In this document: positions 37,670-45,780 of the stretch, in pieces
How positions within the stretch are numbered: position 1 is the stretch's first letter
How the letters are laid out: every line of letters begins with the position of its first letter
Source: Anaerolineales bacterium
GTDB lineage: Bacteria; Chloroflexota; Anaerolineae; Anaerolineales; Villigracilaceae
Assembly (NCBI GenBank): GCA_021462845.1
Contig: JAJTXU010000008.1
Coordinates: 1-45,780 of the forward strand
Direction of reading: 5' to 3'
DNA length: 45,780 nucleotides
Notes under the pieces: model-generated
Databases searched by the model: none
Told to the model about the DNA's origin: nothing
What the model saw: the letters and a program-made list of their open reading frames with translations, nothing else
Made by a program: the position numbers and the translations under genes

Positions 37670-40009
37670 ATGTACGCTATGCAAGGACTTACTTCGCTGG
37701 AGGAAATTGCCATCTGGGCTGTGTTTGGCGTTGCCATTCTCGGCTTGCTCTATGCAATTTTTCTCCGATCCCAGATCCTGCGTGAAGATAAAGGCACGGA
37801 GAAGATGCAGGAAGTCTGGAACGCGATCAAGGATGGAGCGGACGCCTATTTGAAAAGGCAGTTGCGCTCCATTTTGCCGTTAATCGGCGTTTTGACGGTC
37901 GCGCTCTTTTTCTCCGTGTATATTGTTCCGCCCTCCCCTGAAGCGCTCGAGCGTTTTGAGGGCGTGCCGGCTGAAACCGTCCGCTTGTGGATCGGTCTGG
38001 CGCGCGCGTTCGCCTTCGTGATGGGCGCGGGCTTCTCGCTGGCTGTCGGGCAGATCGGCATGCGCATGGCGGTGGAAGGCAATGTGCGCGTGGCGTCCGC
38101 TTCGAAGCGCTCGTTCGGCGACTCGTTGCGAATCGCGTATCGCGCCGGCACGATCACCGGTATGCTCACCGATGGTCTCGGTTTGCTGGGCGGCACGTTG
38201 ATCTTCATCGTTCTCGGCATTGCCGCGCCAGACGCGTTGCTCGGCTTCGGTTTCGGCGGCACGCTCCTCGCGTTGTTCATGCGCGTGGGCGGCGGCATCT
38301 TCACCAAAGCGGCTGACGTGGGCGCGGACCTGGTCGGCAAGGTCGAGGCAGGCATCCCGGAGGATGACCCGAGGAATCCCGCAGTGGTGGCGGACCTCGT
38401 CGGCGATAACGTCGGCGATTGCGCCGGCATGGCGGCGGATATCTTCGAATCGTACGAAGTGACGATCGTCTCCGGTTTGATTCTTGGTCTCGCCCTGTGG
38501 CACACGACCGGTCGCCTTGAATGGATCATCTTCCCGTTGATGGTGCGCGGTATCGGCGTGTTGTCTTCGATCATCGGCACATACTTTGTGCGCGCCGGCG
38601 CGACCGGGAAAGCTCACGATGCGATGAAAGCGATCTTCAGTGGCTTCTTGACCTCGGCTGTGATCTCGGCTGTCCTGTTCTTCGTGGCTGGTTTCTTGTA
38701 CATGAGAAATACAATGGTTGAGTTCGGCGGCTGGTGGAGAATGCCGGCGGCTGTGGGCGTTGGCGTGTTGCTCGCGATCGTCATTGACCGTCTCACCGAA
38801 TATTTCACCGGCACGCATGCCCAGCCTGTGAACGATATCAAGAAATCTGCCGACACGGGTCCCGCCACGTTGATCTTGAACGGTGTGTCGGTCGGATTTG
38901 AATCGTCCGTGTGGTCGGTGTTGGTGATCGCGTTGACCATCGTCGCATCGATCTTTATCTTCGGCACGATCCCCGATGTGACCGCCGCAGAACGCGCGAC
39001 GTTCATTTTGTACGGCGTTGCGATGACCGGTATCGGCATGTTGACCCTGACCGGTAACAACGTGGCAATGGATTCGTTCGGTCCGATCTCGGATAATGCG
39101 AATGGCATCGGCGAAATGGCATGGCACGGCAAAACCGATAAAGAAACCAAAGCCGCTCAGCAGATCATGGCTGACCTGGACGCGGTCGGTAACACAACCA
39201 AGGCGATCACCAAGGGCGTTGCCATCGGCTCCGCGGTGATTGCGGCTGTCTCGCTCTTCGGCTCGTTCCTCGTGGACGTTTCCCGCGCGCAGACCGCGCT
39301 GGGCATCCCTCTCGAATCGCAGATTCAATCCATCGGCATTCGCGTGGATGTGCCGCAAGTGTTCGTCGGTATGTTGGTCGGCGGCGCGTTGCCGTGGTTG
39401 TTCTCGTCGTTCGCCATTCAGGCTGTCGCGCGCGCGGCTTCGTTGATCGTGTTGGAAGTCCGCCGCCAATTCAAACTGGGCGTGCTTGAAGGCAAGGTAG
39501 CCCCTGATTACAAACAAGCCGTTGGTATTTCCACAACTGCCGCGCAGAAAGAATTGGTCTCGCTGGCGTTGCTCGGTATCGTCACGCCGATCGTGGTGGG
39601 CTTGACCCTCCAAGTGGAGGCGCTCGGCGGTATGCTTGCTGGCATCATCGTCTCCGGTCAGTTGCTGGCGGTGTTCCTCAATAACTCCGGCGGCGCGTGG
39701 GATAACGCGAAGAAACTCATCGAAGACGAGCCGAAAGATCCTGCCAAGAATCTCGGCAAAGGCTCTGAGCGTCACAAGGCTGGCGTGGTCGGCGACACGG
39801 TCGGCGATCCGTTCAAGGATACGGCAGGTCCCGCTCTCAACCCGATGATCAAGGTGGTGAATCTGGTCGCGGTGATCGTCGCGCCGATCGTGGTGCAATA
39901 CTCAGGCGGCGGCTCGATCGGCGTTTGGGCAGTTGCCGCGGCGTTGATCGCCCTGCTGGCTTGGGCAGTGATGCGCTCCAAGGCGCCCGCGGAAGAGATG
40001 ACGAAGTAA
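37670..40009 (+). CDS. hppA: Membrane-bound pyrophosphatase (ion-translocating), likely K+-independent
   Basis: DVGADLVGKVEAGIPEDDPRNPAVVADLVGDNVGDCAGMAADIFESYEVT; GNTTKA motif. Confidence 0.96.
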   Translation: MYAMQGLTSLEEIAIWAVFGVAILGLLYAIFLRSQILREDKGTEKMQEVWNAIKDGADAYLKRQLRSILPLIGVLTVALFFSVYIVPPSPEALERFEGVPAETVRLWIGLARAFAFVMGAGFSLAVGQIGMRMAVEGNVRVASASKRSFGDSLRIAYRAGTITGMLTDGLGLLGGTLIFIVLGIAAPDALLGFGFGGTLLALFMRVGGGIFTKAADVGADLVGKVEAGIPEDDPRNPAVVADLVGDNVGDCAGMAADIFESYEVTIVSGLILGLALWHTTGRLEWIIFPLMVRGIGVLSSIIGTYFVRAGATGKAHDAMKAIFSGFLTSAVISAVLFFVAGFLYMRNTMVEFGGWWRMPAAVGVGVLLAIVIDRLTEYFTGTHAQPVNDIKKSADTGPATLILNGVSVGFESSVWSVLVIALTIVASIFIFGTIPDVTAAERATFILYGVAMTGIGMLTLTGNNVAMDSFGPISDNANGIGEMAWHGKTDKETKAAQQIMADLDAVGNTTKAITKGVAIGSAVIAAVSLFGSFLVDVSRAQTALGIPLESQIQSIGIRVDVPQVFVGMLVGGALPWLFSSFAIQAVARAASLIVLEVRRQFKLGVLEGKVAPDYKQAVGISTTAAQKELVSLALLGIVTPIVVGLTLQVEALGGMLAGIIVSGQLLAVFLNNSGGAWDNAKKLIEDEPKDPAKNLGKGSERHKAGVVGDTVGDPFKDTAGPALNPMIKVVNLVAVIVAPIVVQYSGGGSIGVWAVAAALIALLAWAVMRSKAPAEEMTK

Positions 40010-40035
40010 CACTTTTTCAGTTTCAGTATTTCAAG

Positions 40036-40066
40036 TCGCCCTCGGAAAAATGAGGGCGATTTTTTG
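40036..40066 (+). terminator. Rho-independent terminator after hppA
   Basis: tcgccctc ggaaaaat gagggcga ttttttg. Confidence 0.88.
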
Positions 40067-40112
40067 TTTTGCTATAATACTCAAGACATACAAAGAAAAA
40101 TTAGGCGCGACC

Positions 40113-41651
40113 ATGAAATTTCGATATCTTGCCTCTTCGTATTTGATGATTCTTGCGAGCTTGATCTTTACGCTTCGCGTAGAACAACACCTTTTCCCTC
40201 CCTATCATTTGCTGAGACCTTTGCTTGCTTTGTGGGTAGTGTTGGGGGTTGTTGCCAAGATTTTAAAACACTTTTTGGTTGATTGGGAGAAAGTGGAGGG
40301 TTGGTTAGTTGCTGTTGTTGTGTTATTCATGTTCCCGCCTGTATTGTTCTGGATCGTCGTCTATTCGTTTGCGGGTATGTTTATCATCCGACAACTCTAT
40401 CGTGTGCTGAGCAAAACAGACATTCGCAAGGTTTGGCGTTCTTCATTGTACTTGGTTACGGGCATGCTTCTCCTTCTGTATTCGATTGGCTTGAATCTGC
40501 CTGAATACAGAAATGTTCGGTGGCCCGTTTATTTCTCAGCGCTACGCGATCTCAAAGAGACAGATATCAGCCTTCCGGCGCGAACCGATTCTTTAAAGCC
40601 CGACATTTACTATATCGTAGTGGACGGTTATGTTCGTTCCGATATGTTGGGAGATCTTTATGGTTACGATAATTCTCCATTTGTCGCAGAATTGGAAAAT
40701 ATGGGCTTTGTAGTTCCTCGGCAATCGCATTCCAATTACTCCAAAACGGCTCTTTCGATTCCTTCCACTTTGAATATGAATTATGTAGATGTTTTTGCGC
40801 CCGGCTTGGATAATTCTAAATTCTGGTGGTTGATGGAGCCGTTCATTGATCATAGCGCAACGATCTCCCTTCTTGAGTCTCAGGGATACAAGACGGTCTC
40901 GACCGCTACAAACTGGAGTTTGACCGATATGGACTCGGCTGACGTTCGCGTGAAGGCGTATCCTGTGGAATTGACCGACTTCGAACAATATTTCCTCCAA
41001 ACAACGCCTCTTCGTTTGATTCAGCCATTAATCCAGAACACCGCATCGGTATTTACGGTTGAAACTCATCGCAAGACGATCCTGAATGCCCTGAATTCGC
41101 TTGGCGAAATTGCCTCCGATCCCGATCCGACATTTGTGTTCGCTCATATACTCTTGCCGCATCCCCCTTTTGTGTTTGACGCGTCCGGCGCTTCGATTGC
41201 CCCGTCGCGCGAATTTAGTTTTAAAGATGCTGAAGATTTTGAAGGCTCTCTGGAGGAATATCAACAGGGTTACATAGGGCAGGTTGAGTTTCTGAATTCG
41301 AGATTGAGCGAAATAGTTGCTGTCATTCTTCGGCAATCGGAAACCCCTCCAATTATTATCATTCAGGCAGATCATGGCTCCGGGCTTCTTGCCTATTTTT
41401 CATCTGTTGAGAAAACCTGCATCCGGGAGCGATTTTCCACGTTTGCCGCGTACTATTTTCCGGGTTTAACCTCAGATGAAGTCCCCGCGGACCTTACTAC
41501 TGTAAATCTTTTCAGGTTCGTTTTTAATACATACTTTGGAGGCGACTTCCCGCTGCTGGAAAATCGATATTATTATATTGGCGACCCCATCAATATTTAT
41601 CGAGACGTAGATGTTACCTCGCGACTCAACGAGAGTTGCGATTTGCGCTAA
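40113..41651 (+). CDS. Membrane sulfatase/phosphoethanolamine-transferase-like protein
   Basis: N-terminal TM helices; PDIYYIVVDGYVRSDML; IIIIQADHGSG. Confidence 0.75.
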   Translation: MKFRYLASSYLMILASLIFTLRVEQHLFPPYHLLRPLLALWVVLGVVAKILKHFLVDWEKVEGWLVAVVVLFMFPPVLFWIVVYSFAGMFIIRQLYRVLSKTDIRKVWRSSLYLVTGMLLLLYSIGLNLPEYRNVRWPVYFSALRDLKETDISLPARTDSLKPDIYYIVVDGYVRSDMLGDLYGYDNSPFVAELENMGFVVPRQSHSNYSKTALSIPSTLNMNYVDVFAPGLDNSKFWWLMEPFIDHSATISLLESQGYKTVSTATNWSLTDMDSADVRVKAYPVELTDFEQYFLQTTPLRLIQPLIQNTASVFTVETHRKTILNALNSLGEIASDPDPTFVFAHILLPHPPFVFDASGASIAPSREFSFKDAEDFEGSLEEYQQGYIGQVEFLNSRLSEIVAVILRQSETPPIIIIQADHGSGLLAYFSSVEKTCIRERFSTFAAYYFPGLTSDEVPADLTTVNLFRFVFNTYFGGDFPLLENRYYYIGDPINIYRDVDVTSRLNESCDLR

Positions 41652-41694
41652 CCAATTGGGGACTTGGTTTCATCCCTTTCCGCGAGAACGCTAT

Positions 41695-43242
41695 TTATGG
41701 AAATTCCACGATAAATATTTCTTGTGATTCGTATACCAGTGAACGACCACCTTCGGTTGCCCACTCCGGAACATTCGCAAGATAGAGCGGTGGTTCGCTC
41801 ACACTGCGCAGGATGATGAGATAATCGAATTTGCGTTGAGTTCCAAGGTCTTGCGCGCGAAGACAGCCCAGAACCTCAGGATCGAATCGGCAATTCTGGA
41901 CATCGCCCAGCCACGCGGAATATTCATTGAAATTGATATTCTCGTTCCATTCCAACCCCTGCAAAGTTGTAAGACTAACTCGATCGGTCAGCGCGGGAAA
42001 CCACTCGTTATTGAAGTCCTCAAGCGAGCCAACAATCCCGCTGAGAATGACAAACCGACTGTCCGGGGGAGTATGTTGTTTGATCCACTCATAAGCCTGC
42101 CTGGTTTCCGGGTGTACCCGATTCACGCTCATTTCCATGCCGAAGATTTGCATTCCCACGATCAAGCAGAACGCGATCGTTGCGGCAAATAGTTTTTGAG
42201 GTTTCGCTCCAAGTAGGGAAGTTGCCCCGCTGGGCGCGCTCGCGAACGACGGCAGGAGAACTTGAATGATCGCATGAGCCGCTAGCATGGGAATTGTAAT
42301 CGTGCCGATATTTGGCGCGTTTCGCGGTTCGATCAGAAATGGAATCACAAAGAGCGCAGGCAGTGTATATTCGCGTTTTGACAAAAGATATATGATGCCA
42401 ATCCACGCAAATACGGCAATGAAGGGGATGAACTTTTCTTGGGTATAGGCGATGAAAAACGCATAGAAATAGGCGAGATCATGAAACCCCGATTGCGAAG
42501 CCGAAATAAATGGCGCGGCGCCGTGCCGGACAAGCATGGTGACCCACCATGGCGTCGTTGCCAGCAGCGTGCAAGCGCCGACCAGCGCCGTTTGGAAAAA
42601 ACCGCGGCGATTTCGCGCGTGTAAGAACGCCAAGGTCAGGGCAATGCCAATCGTGTGAATTGCGGCTTCAGGATGAGTCATCACGACGAGAGAGCAAAAG
42701 ATCACAGCGGCAACGGTAAATTTGCGTTCGCTCGTGGCGTACATTTTGTAAAGATTGAGCGCCGCAAGAATGAGAAACAACTGTCCCAAACTTCTGGTCA
42801 CTCCGCCGCCCATGATCAGCCATGTGATCGAACGCGGCAATAATGCGTAGATCAATGCGGCGAGACCCGCCTCAAGGCGGGATTTTAGAAAATTTTGAGC
42901 GAGCGCGAAAACGGCGGGGATCGTGCATATGAGCGTTATGGCTGGCATCCATCGCAGAATGGTGAGAGTGTCTGTGTGGAAGATCGCGCTGGCGAATGCG
43001 GCGATATAGAATCCCAGCGGCGGATAAACAAAAGGAATCTCCAAGCCGTTGAACAGGACAGTTTGCGGGATTTTGAATTCGTTCTGCCGTATCGCTTCGA
43101 TCATGGAGTAAAAGAGTCCGCCATCGTTGATGGGAAATCCCGCGTCCAGTGGTGGAAAGATTCGAAACCATGCTCCGAAAAGGATGGCGACCAATAGAAA
43201 CAACGTTCCGATATCGTCAATGGTTAATGGGCGTTTATTCAT
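41695..43242 (-). CDS. Polytopic membrane protein, GT-C-like/hypothetical
   Basis: Multiple TM helices, extracytoplasmic loop pattern. Confidence 0.6.
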   Translation of the reverse strand: MNKRPLTIDDIGTLFLLVAILFGAWFRIFPPLDAGFPINDGGLFYSMIEAIRQNEFKIPQTVLFNGLEIPFVYPPLGFYIAAFASAIFHTDTLTILRWMPAITLICTIPAVFALAQNFLKSRLEAGLAALIYALLPRSITWLIMGGGVTRSLGQLFLILAALNLYKMYATSERKFTVAAVIFCSLVVMTHPEAAIHTIGIALTLAFLHARNRRGFFQTALVGACTLLATTPWWVTMLVRHGAAPFISASQSGFHDLAYFYAFFIAYTQEKFIPFIAVFAWIGIIYLLSKREYTLPALFVIPFLIEPRNAPNIGTITIPMLAAHAIIQVLLPSFASAPSGATSLLGAKPQKLFAATIAFCLIVGMQIFGMEMSVNRVHPETRQAYEWIKQHTPPDSRFVILSGIVGSLEDFNNEWFPALTDRVSLTTLQGLEWNENINFNEYSAWLGDVQNCRFDPEVLGCLRAQDLGTQRKFDYLIILRSVSEPPLYLANVPEWATEGGRSLVYESQEIFIVEFP

Positions 43243-43245
43243 CTG

Positions 43246-45780
43246 CTATTTCGTAAACCTCTTCTGCCATTCGAACAACTTATTCAATGCCTCGATGGGC
43301 GAGAGGCTGTTCACGTCAATCTCTTTCAACTCATCGAGGATCGGACTCGATTCAGGGAACAGCGCGGCTTGTTGCGCCGCGTGCGGGTTGATCTTCACGG
43401 CTCGCCCCGAAGTCTTTTCAAGTTCAGCCATGATCTCGCTCGCGCGTTGAATGACCGGCGCGGGCAAGCCAGCCAACTGCGCCACGTGGATGCCATACGA
43501 ACGATCCGCGCCGCCGGGGACGATCTTGTGCAGGAACACGACTTTATCGTCCGCTTCGCTGACCGCCACGTTGTAATTCCGCACGCCGGGCAGAAGTTCG
43601 GCAAGTTGCGTCAACTCGTGATAATGCGTGGCGAACAAAGTTTTCGCGCGAAGATGCGGATGATTATGAATAAACTCGATCACCGCCCACGCGATTGAAA
43701 CGCCGTCGTATGTTGACGTGCCGCGCCCGATCTCATCAAGGATCAACAGCGAGCGCGACGTAGCGTGATGCAAAATATTCGCCGCCTCAACCATCTCCAC
43801 CATAAACGTGGATTGCCCCGCGTGGATTTCATCCTGCGCGCCGATGCGCGTGAAGATTCGATCCACGAGTCCGATGTCCGCCGACGCGGCTGGCACGAAT
43901 GATCCCATCTGCGCCATCAACACGATCAGCGCGGTCTGCCGCAAATACGTAGACTTGCCCGCCATGTTCGGTCCCGTGATGACTCGCACCACCTCGCCTT
44001 TTTCAAACAGGACGTCGTTCGGGATGTAGCGTTCGCCTTTCAGAGTCTGCTCGACAACGGGATGCCTGCCCTCGTGGATTTCAAGCCCGCTTCCTTCGTG
44101 GACGTTCGGCTTGATATACCCTCCCAGCGCTCCCGCCTCCCCAAGCGCGGACAAGACGTCTACCTCCGCGATGGCGCGCGCCGTGGATAAAAGTTGATGA
44201 GCCGACTTTGCGAGTTCGGCGCACACCTCGCGGAAGAGTCGCGTTTCGATCTCTTTGATCCGCTCTTCGGCATTCAACACGAGCGTTTCGTATTCTTTCA
44301 TCTCCGGCGTGATGAATCGTTCGGCGTTGACCAGCGTCTGCTTGCGGATGTAATTTTCAGGAGCCTTATCCGCCGCGCCGCGCGAGATTTCGATGTAATA
44401 GCCGAAAACTTTGTTGTAGCCGACCTTGAGCGTTTTGATTCCCGTCTTCCCACGTTCAACGGATTCGAGATTGGCGATCCAATCGCGGGCGTGTTTCGAC
44501 GCGTCAATCACCGAATCCAATTCTTGCGAGTATCCCGCGCGAATAACACCCGTATTCTGCAATGTAGACGGCGGATCATCGTCTATTGCACTTTCAAGCA
44601 AAGTCAATTGCTCACGCAACAAATCAATCTTAGGCAGCCCCGCCTCATTGCTCTTTCCCTCTTTCTTCTTTCCTCTTTCCTCCGTTGTTTCAACAAGATT
44701 CGGCAACGCCGCCAACGTGCTCCTCATCGCCACCAGATCGCGCGGTTGTGCCTGCCCCGCAATTACGCGATTGACGAGTCGTTCGAGATCGGCGATCGGC
44801 TTGAGCGCGGCGCGTATCTCTGCGCGGATCATGCCTTGCTGAAAAAAATATTCCACGCCGAGTTGGCGGCGTTGAATCTTGGACACGTCGAGCAGGGGCT
44901 GGCTGACCCATTGATGGATGAGCCGCTTGCCCATCGGTGTGATGGTGAGGTCGAGTGTGCCGAGCAGTGAGCCTTTTCGTTCGCCGCGCAGGGTTTCGTC
45001 TAGCTCTAAATTTCTGCGCGTGGATGCGTCGAGGGTCATGAACTCTGAGAGGTGATATGTGCGGAGCGAGGTCAACAACTTCAGCGCGTCAGGCTGAGTC
45101 TCTTTGATGTATTGAAGCAAACTGCCCGCGGCTCGCGCGGATAAACTGTTTGGCTTCAATCCGAATCCGTCCAACGTGGAGGAGTTGAAGTGAGTTAGCA
45201 ATGTCTCTGTGCATTTGCCCGGCTCGAATTTCCACGAAGCCCAGGGTGTGAGATGACTCGAGATTTCGTTCGGCAGGGTTTGGCTATCGGGATGCAAGAC
45301 TTCGGCTGGATGCAAGCGAGTCAATTCCGCGCGGAGAGATTCGACGGGGAGTTCGGTGACGGCAAACTCTCCAGTGGTCACGTCGGCATACGCGACTGAG
45401 GCAGTTTGCCCGTCGGAGTTGAACGAGGGCGAAGCGTCCAGTAAAACCGAAGCGATGTAGTTGTTCGCGTCGCCGGGCAGGAGTCCCGGTTCGGTCACTG
45501 TCCCCGGCGTGACGACGCGCACAACCTTGCGCGGGAAGAGTCCCTTGACCGGAGTGTCGCCGACTTGTTCGCAGATGGCGACGTGATAGCCTTTTTCGAT
45601 GAGCCGCCCTAAATAATTTTCGACCGCGTGATAGGGGATGCCAGCGAGCGGCACGCGCGTGCCTTTGCCGATGGGTTTCGAGGTGAGGACGATGTCGAGT
45701 TCGCGCGCGGTGATCTCGGCGTCTTCGTCGAAGGTTTCGTAAAAATCGCCGAGGCGAAAAAAGAGGATCGTGTTCGGGTG
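43246..45780 (-). CDS. mutS: DNA mismatch repair protein MutS (5' end beyond the window)
   Basis: Walker A TGPNMAGKSTYLRQTALIVLMAQMGSFVPA; reading frame open to the window end (HPNTILFFRLGDFYETFDEDAEITARELDIVLT). Confidence 0.97.
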   Translation of the reverse strand, partial: HPNTILFFRLGDFYETFDEDAEITARELDIVLTSKPIGKGTRVPLAGIPYHAVENYLGRLIEKGYHVAICEQVGDTPVKGLFPRKVVRVVTPGTVTEPGLLPGDANNYIASVLLDASPSFNSDGQTASVAYADVTTGEFAVTELPVESLRAELTRLHPAEVLHPDSQTLPNEISSHLTPWASWKFEPGKCTETLLTHFNSSTLDGFGLKPNSLSARAAGSLLQYIKETQPDALKLLTSLRTYHLSEFMTLDASTRRNLELDETLRGERKGSLLGTLDLTITPMGKRLIHQWVSQPLLDVSKIQRRQLGVEYFFQQGMIRAEIRAALKPIADLERLVNRVIAGQAQPRDLVAMRSTLAALPNLVETTEERGKKKEGKSNEAGLPKIDLLREQLTLLESAIDDDPPSTLQNTGVIRAGYSQELDSVIDASKHARDWIANLESVERGKTGIKTLKVGYNKVFGYYIEISRGAADKAPENYIRKQTLVNAERFITPEMKEYETLVLNAEERIKEIETRLFREVCAELAKSAHQLLSTARAIAEVDVLSALGEAGALGGYIKPNVHEGSGLEIHEGRHPVVEQTLKGERYIPNDVLFEKGEVVRVITGPNMAGKSTYLRQTALIVLMAQMGSFVPAASADIGLVDRIFTRIGAQDEIHAGQSTFMVEMVEAANILHHATSRSLLILDEIGRGTSTYDGVSIAWAVIEFIHNHPHLRAKTLFATHYHELTQLAELLPGVRNYNVAVSEADDKVVFLHKIVPGGADRSYGIHVAQLAGLPAPVIQRASEIMAELEKTSGRAVKINPHAAQQAALFPESSPILDELKEIDVNSLSPIEALNKLFEWQKRFTK

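Noticed and set aside
37880-39898. 672-aa antisense ORF opposite hppA (and the 244-aa ORF 37846-38580)
   Set aside because: His/Arg/Asp-rich shadow of a well-conserved hppA frame; no recognisable domain.

Overview
The window looks like a bacterial chromosome segment, probably Chloroflexota/Anaerolineae-like (inferred from gene content only). Recognisable content: a non-pyrrolysine MttB-type methyltransferase/corrinoid protein/GntR cluster; a PemK/MazF-type toxin-antitoxin locus; an Fsr-like MFS transporter; divergent nadD and ligA; an IS200-like/RAYT transposase flanked by eight REP palindromes; a SulP transporter; an M50 protease; a beta-carbonic anhydrase; a diheme peroxidase fused to a beta-helix; an Hdr-like Fe-S protein; a cytochrome c maturation cluster (ccmD-C-B-A, cytochrome c, CcmI-like zinc ribbon, ccmG, ccmH, ccmF, ccmE); a peptide-binding protein; a peptidase-MA-like protein; a membrane pyrophosphatase; a sulfatase-like protein; and a partial mutS. 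The strongest candidate for something undescribed is at 10611-11033. Two ORFs in the same frame, separated only by one TGA, read as a single thioredoxin-like lipoprotein in which TGA sits at the first position of the redox motif (U-M-E-C). A perfect 6-bp hairpin with a GTG loop lies about 21 nt after the TGA, which fits a selenoprotein with a bacterial SECIS. A second theme is a set of heptanucleotide tandem repeats of several sequence families, both between genes and in frame inside genes (ligA, the Hdr-like gene, the ccmB N-terminus). A third is a recurring TATAAT-N6-ATG arrangement suggesting leaderless transcription, including a symmetric 20-bp nadD/ligA divergent promoter. No tRNA, rRNA or CRISPR array was recognised. 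Everything here is by eye; no searches were run.
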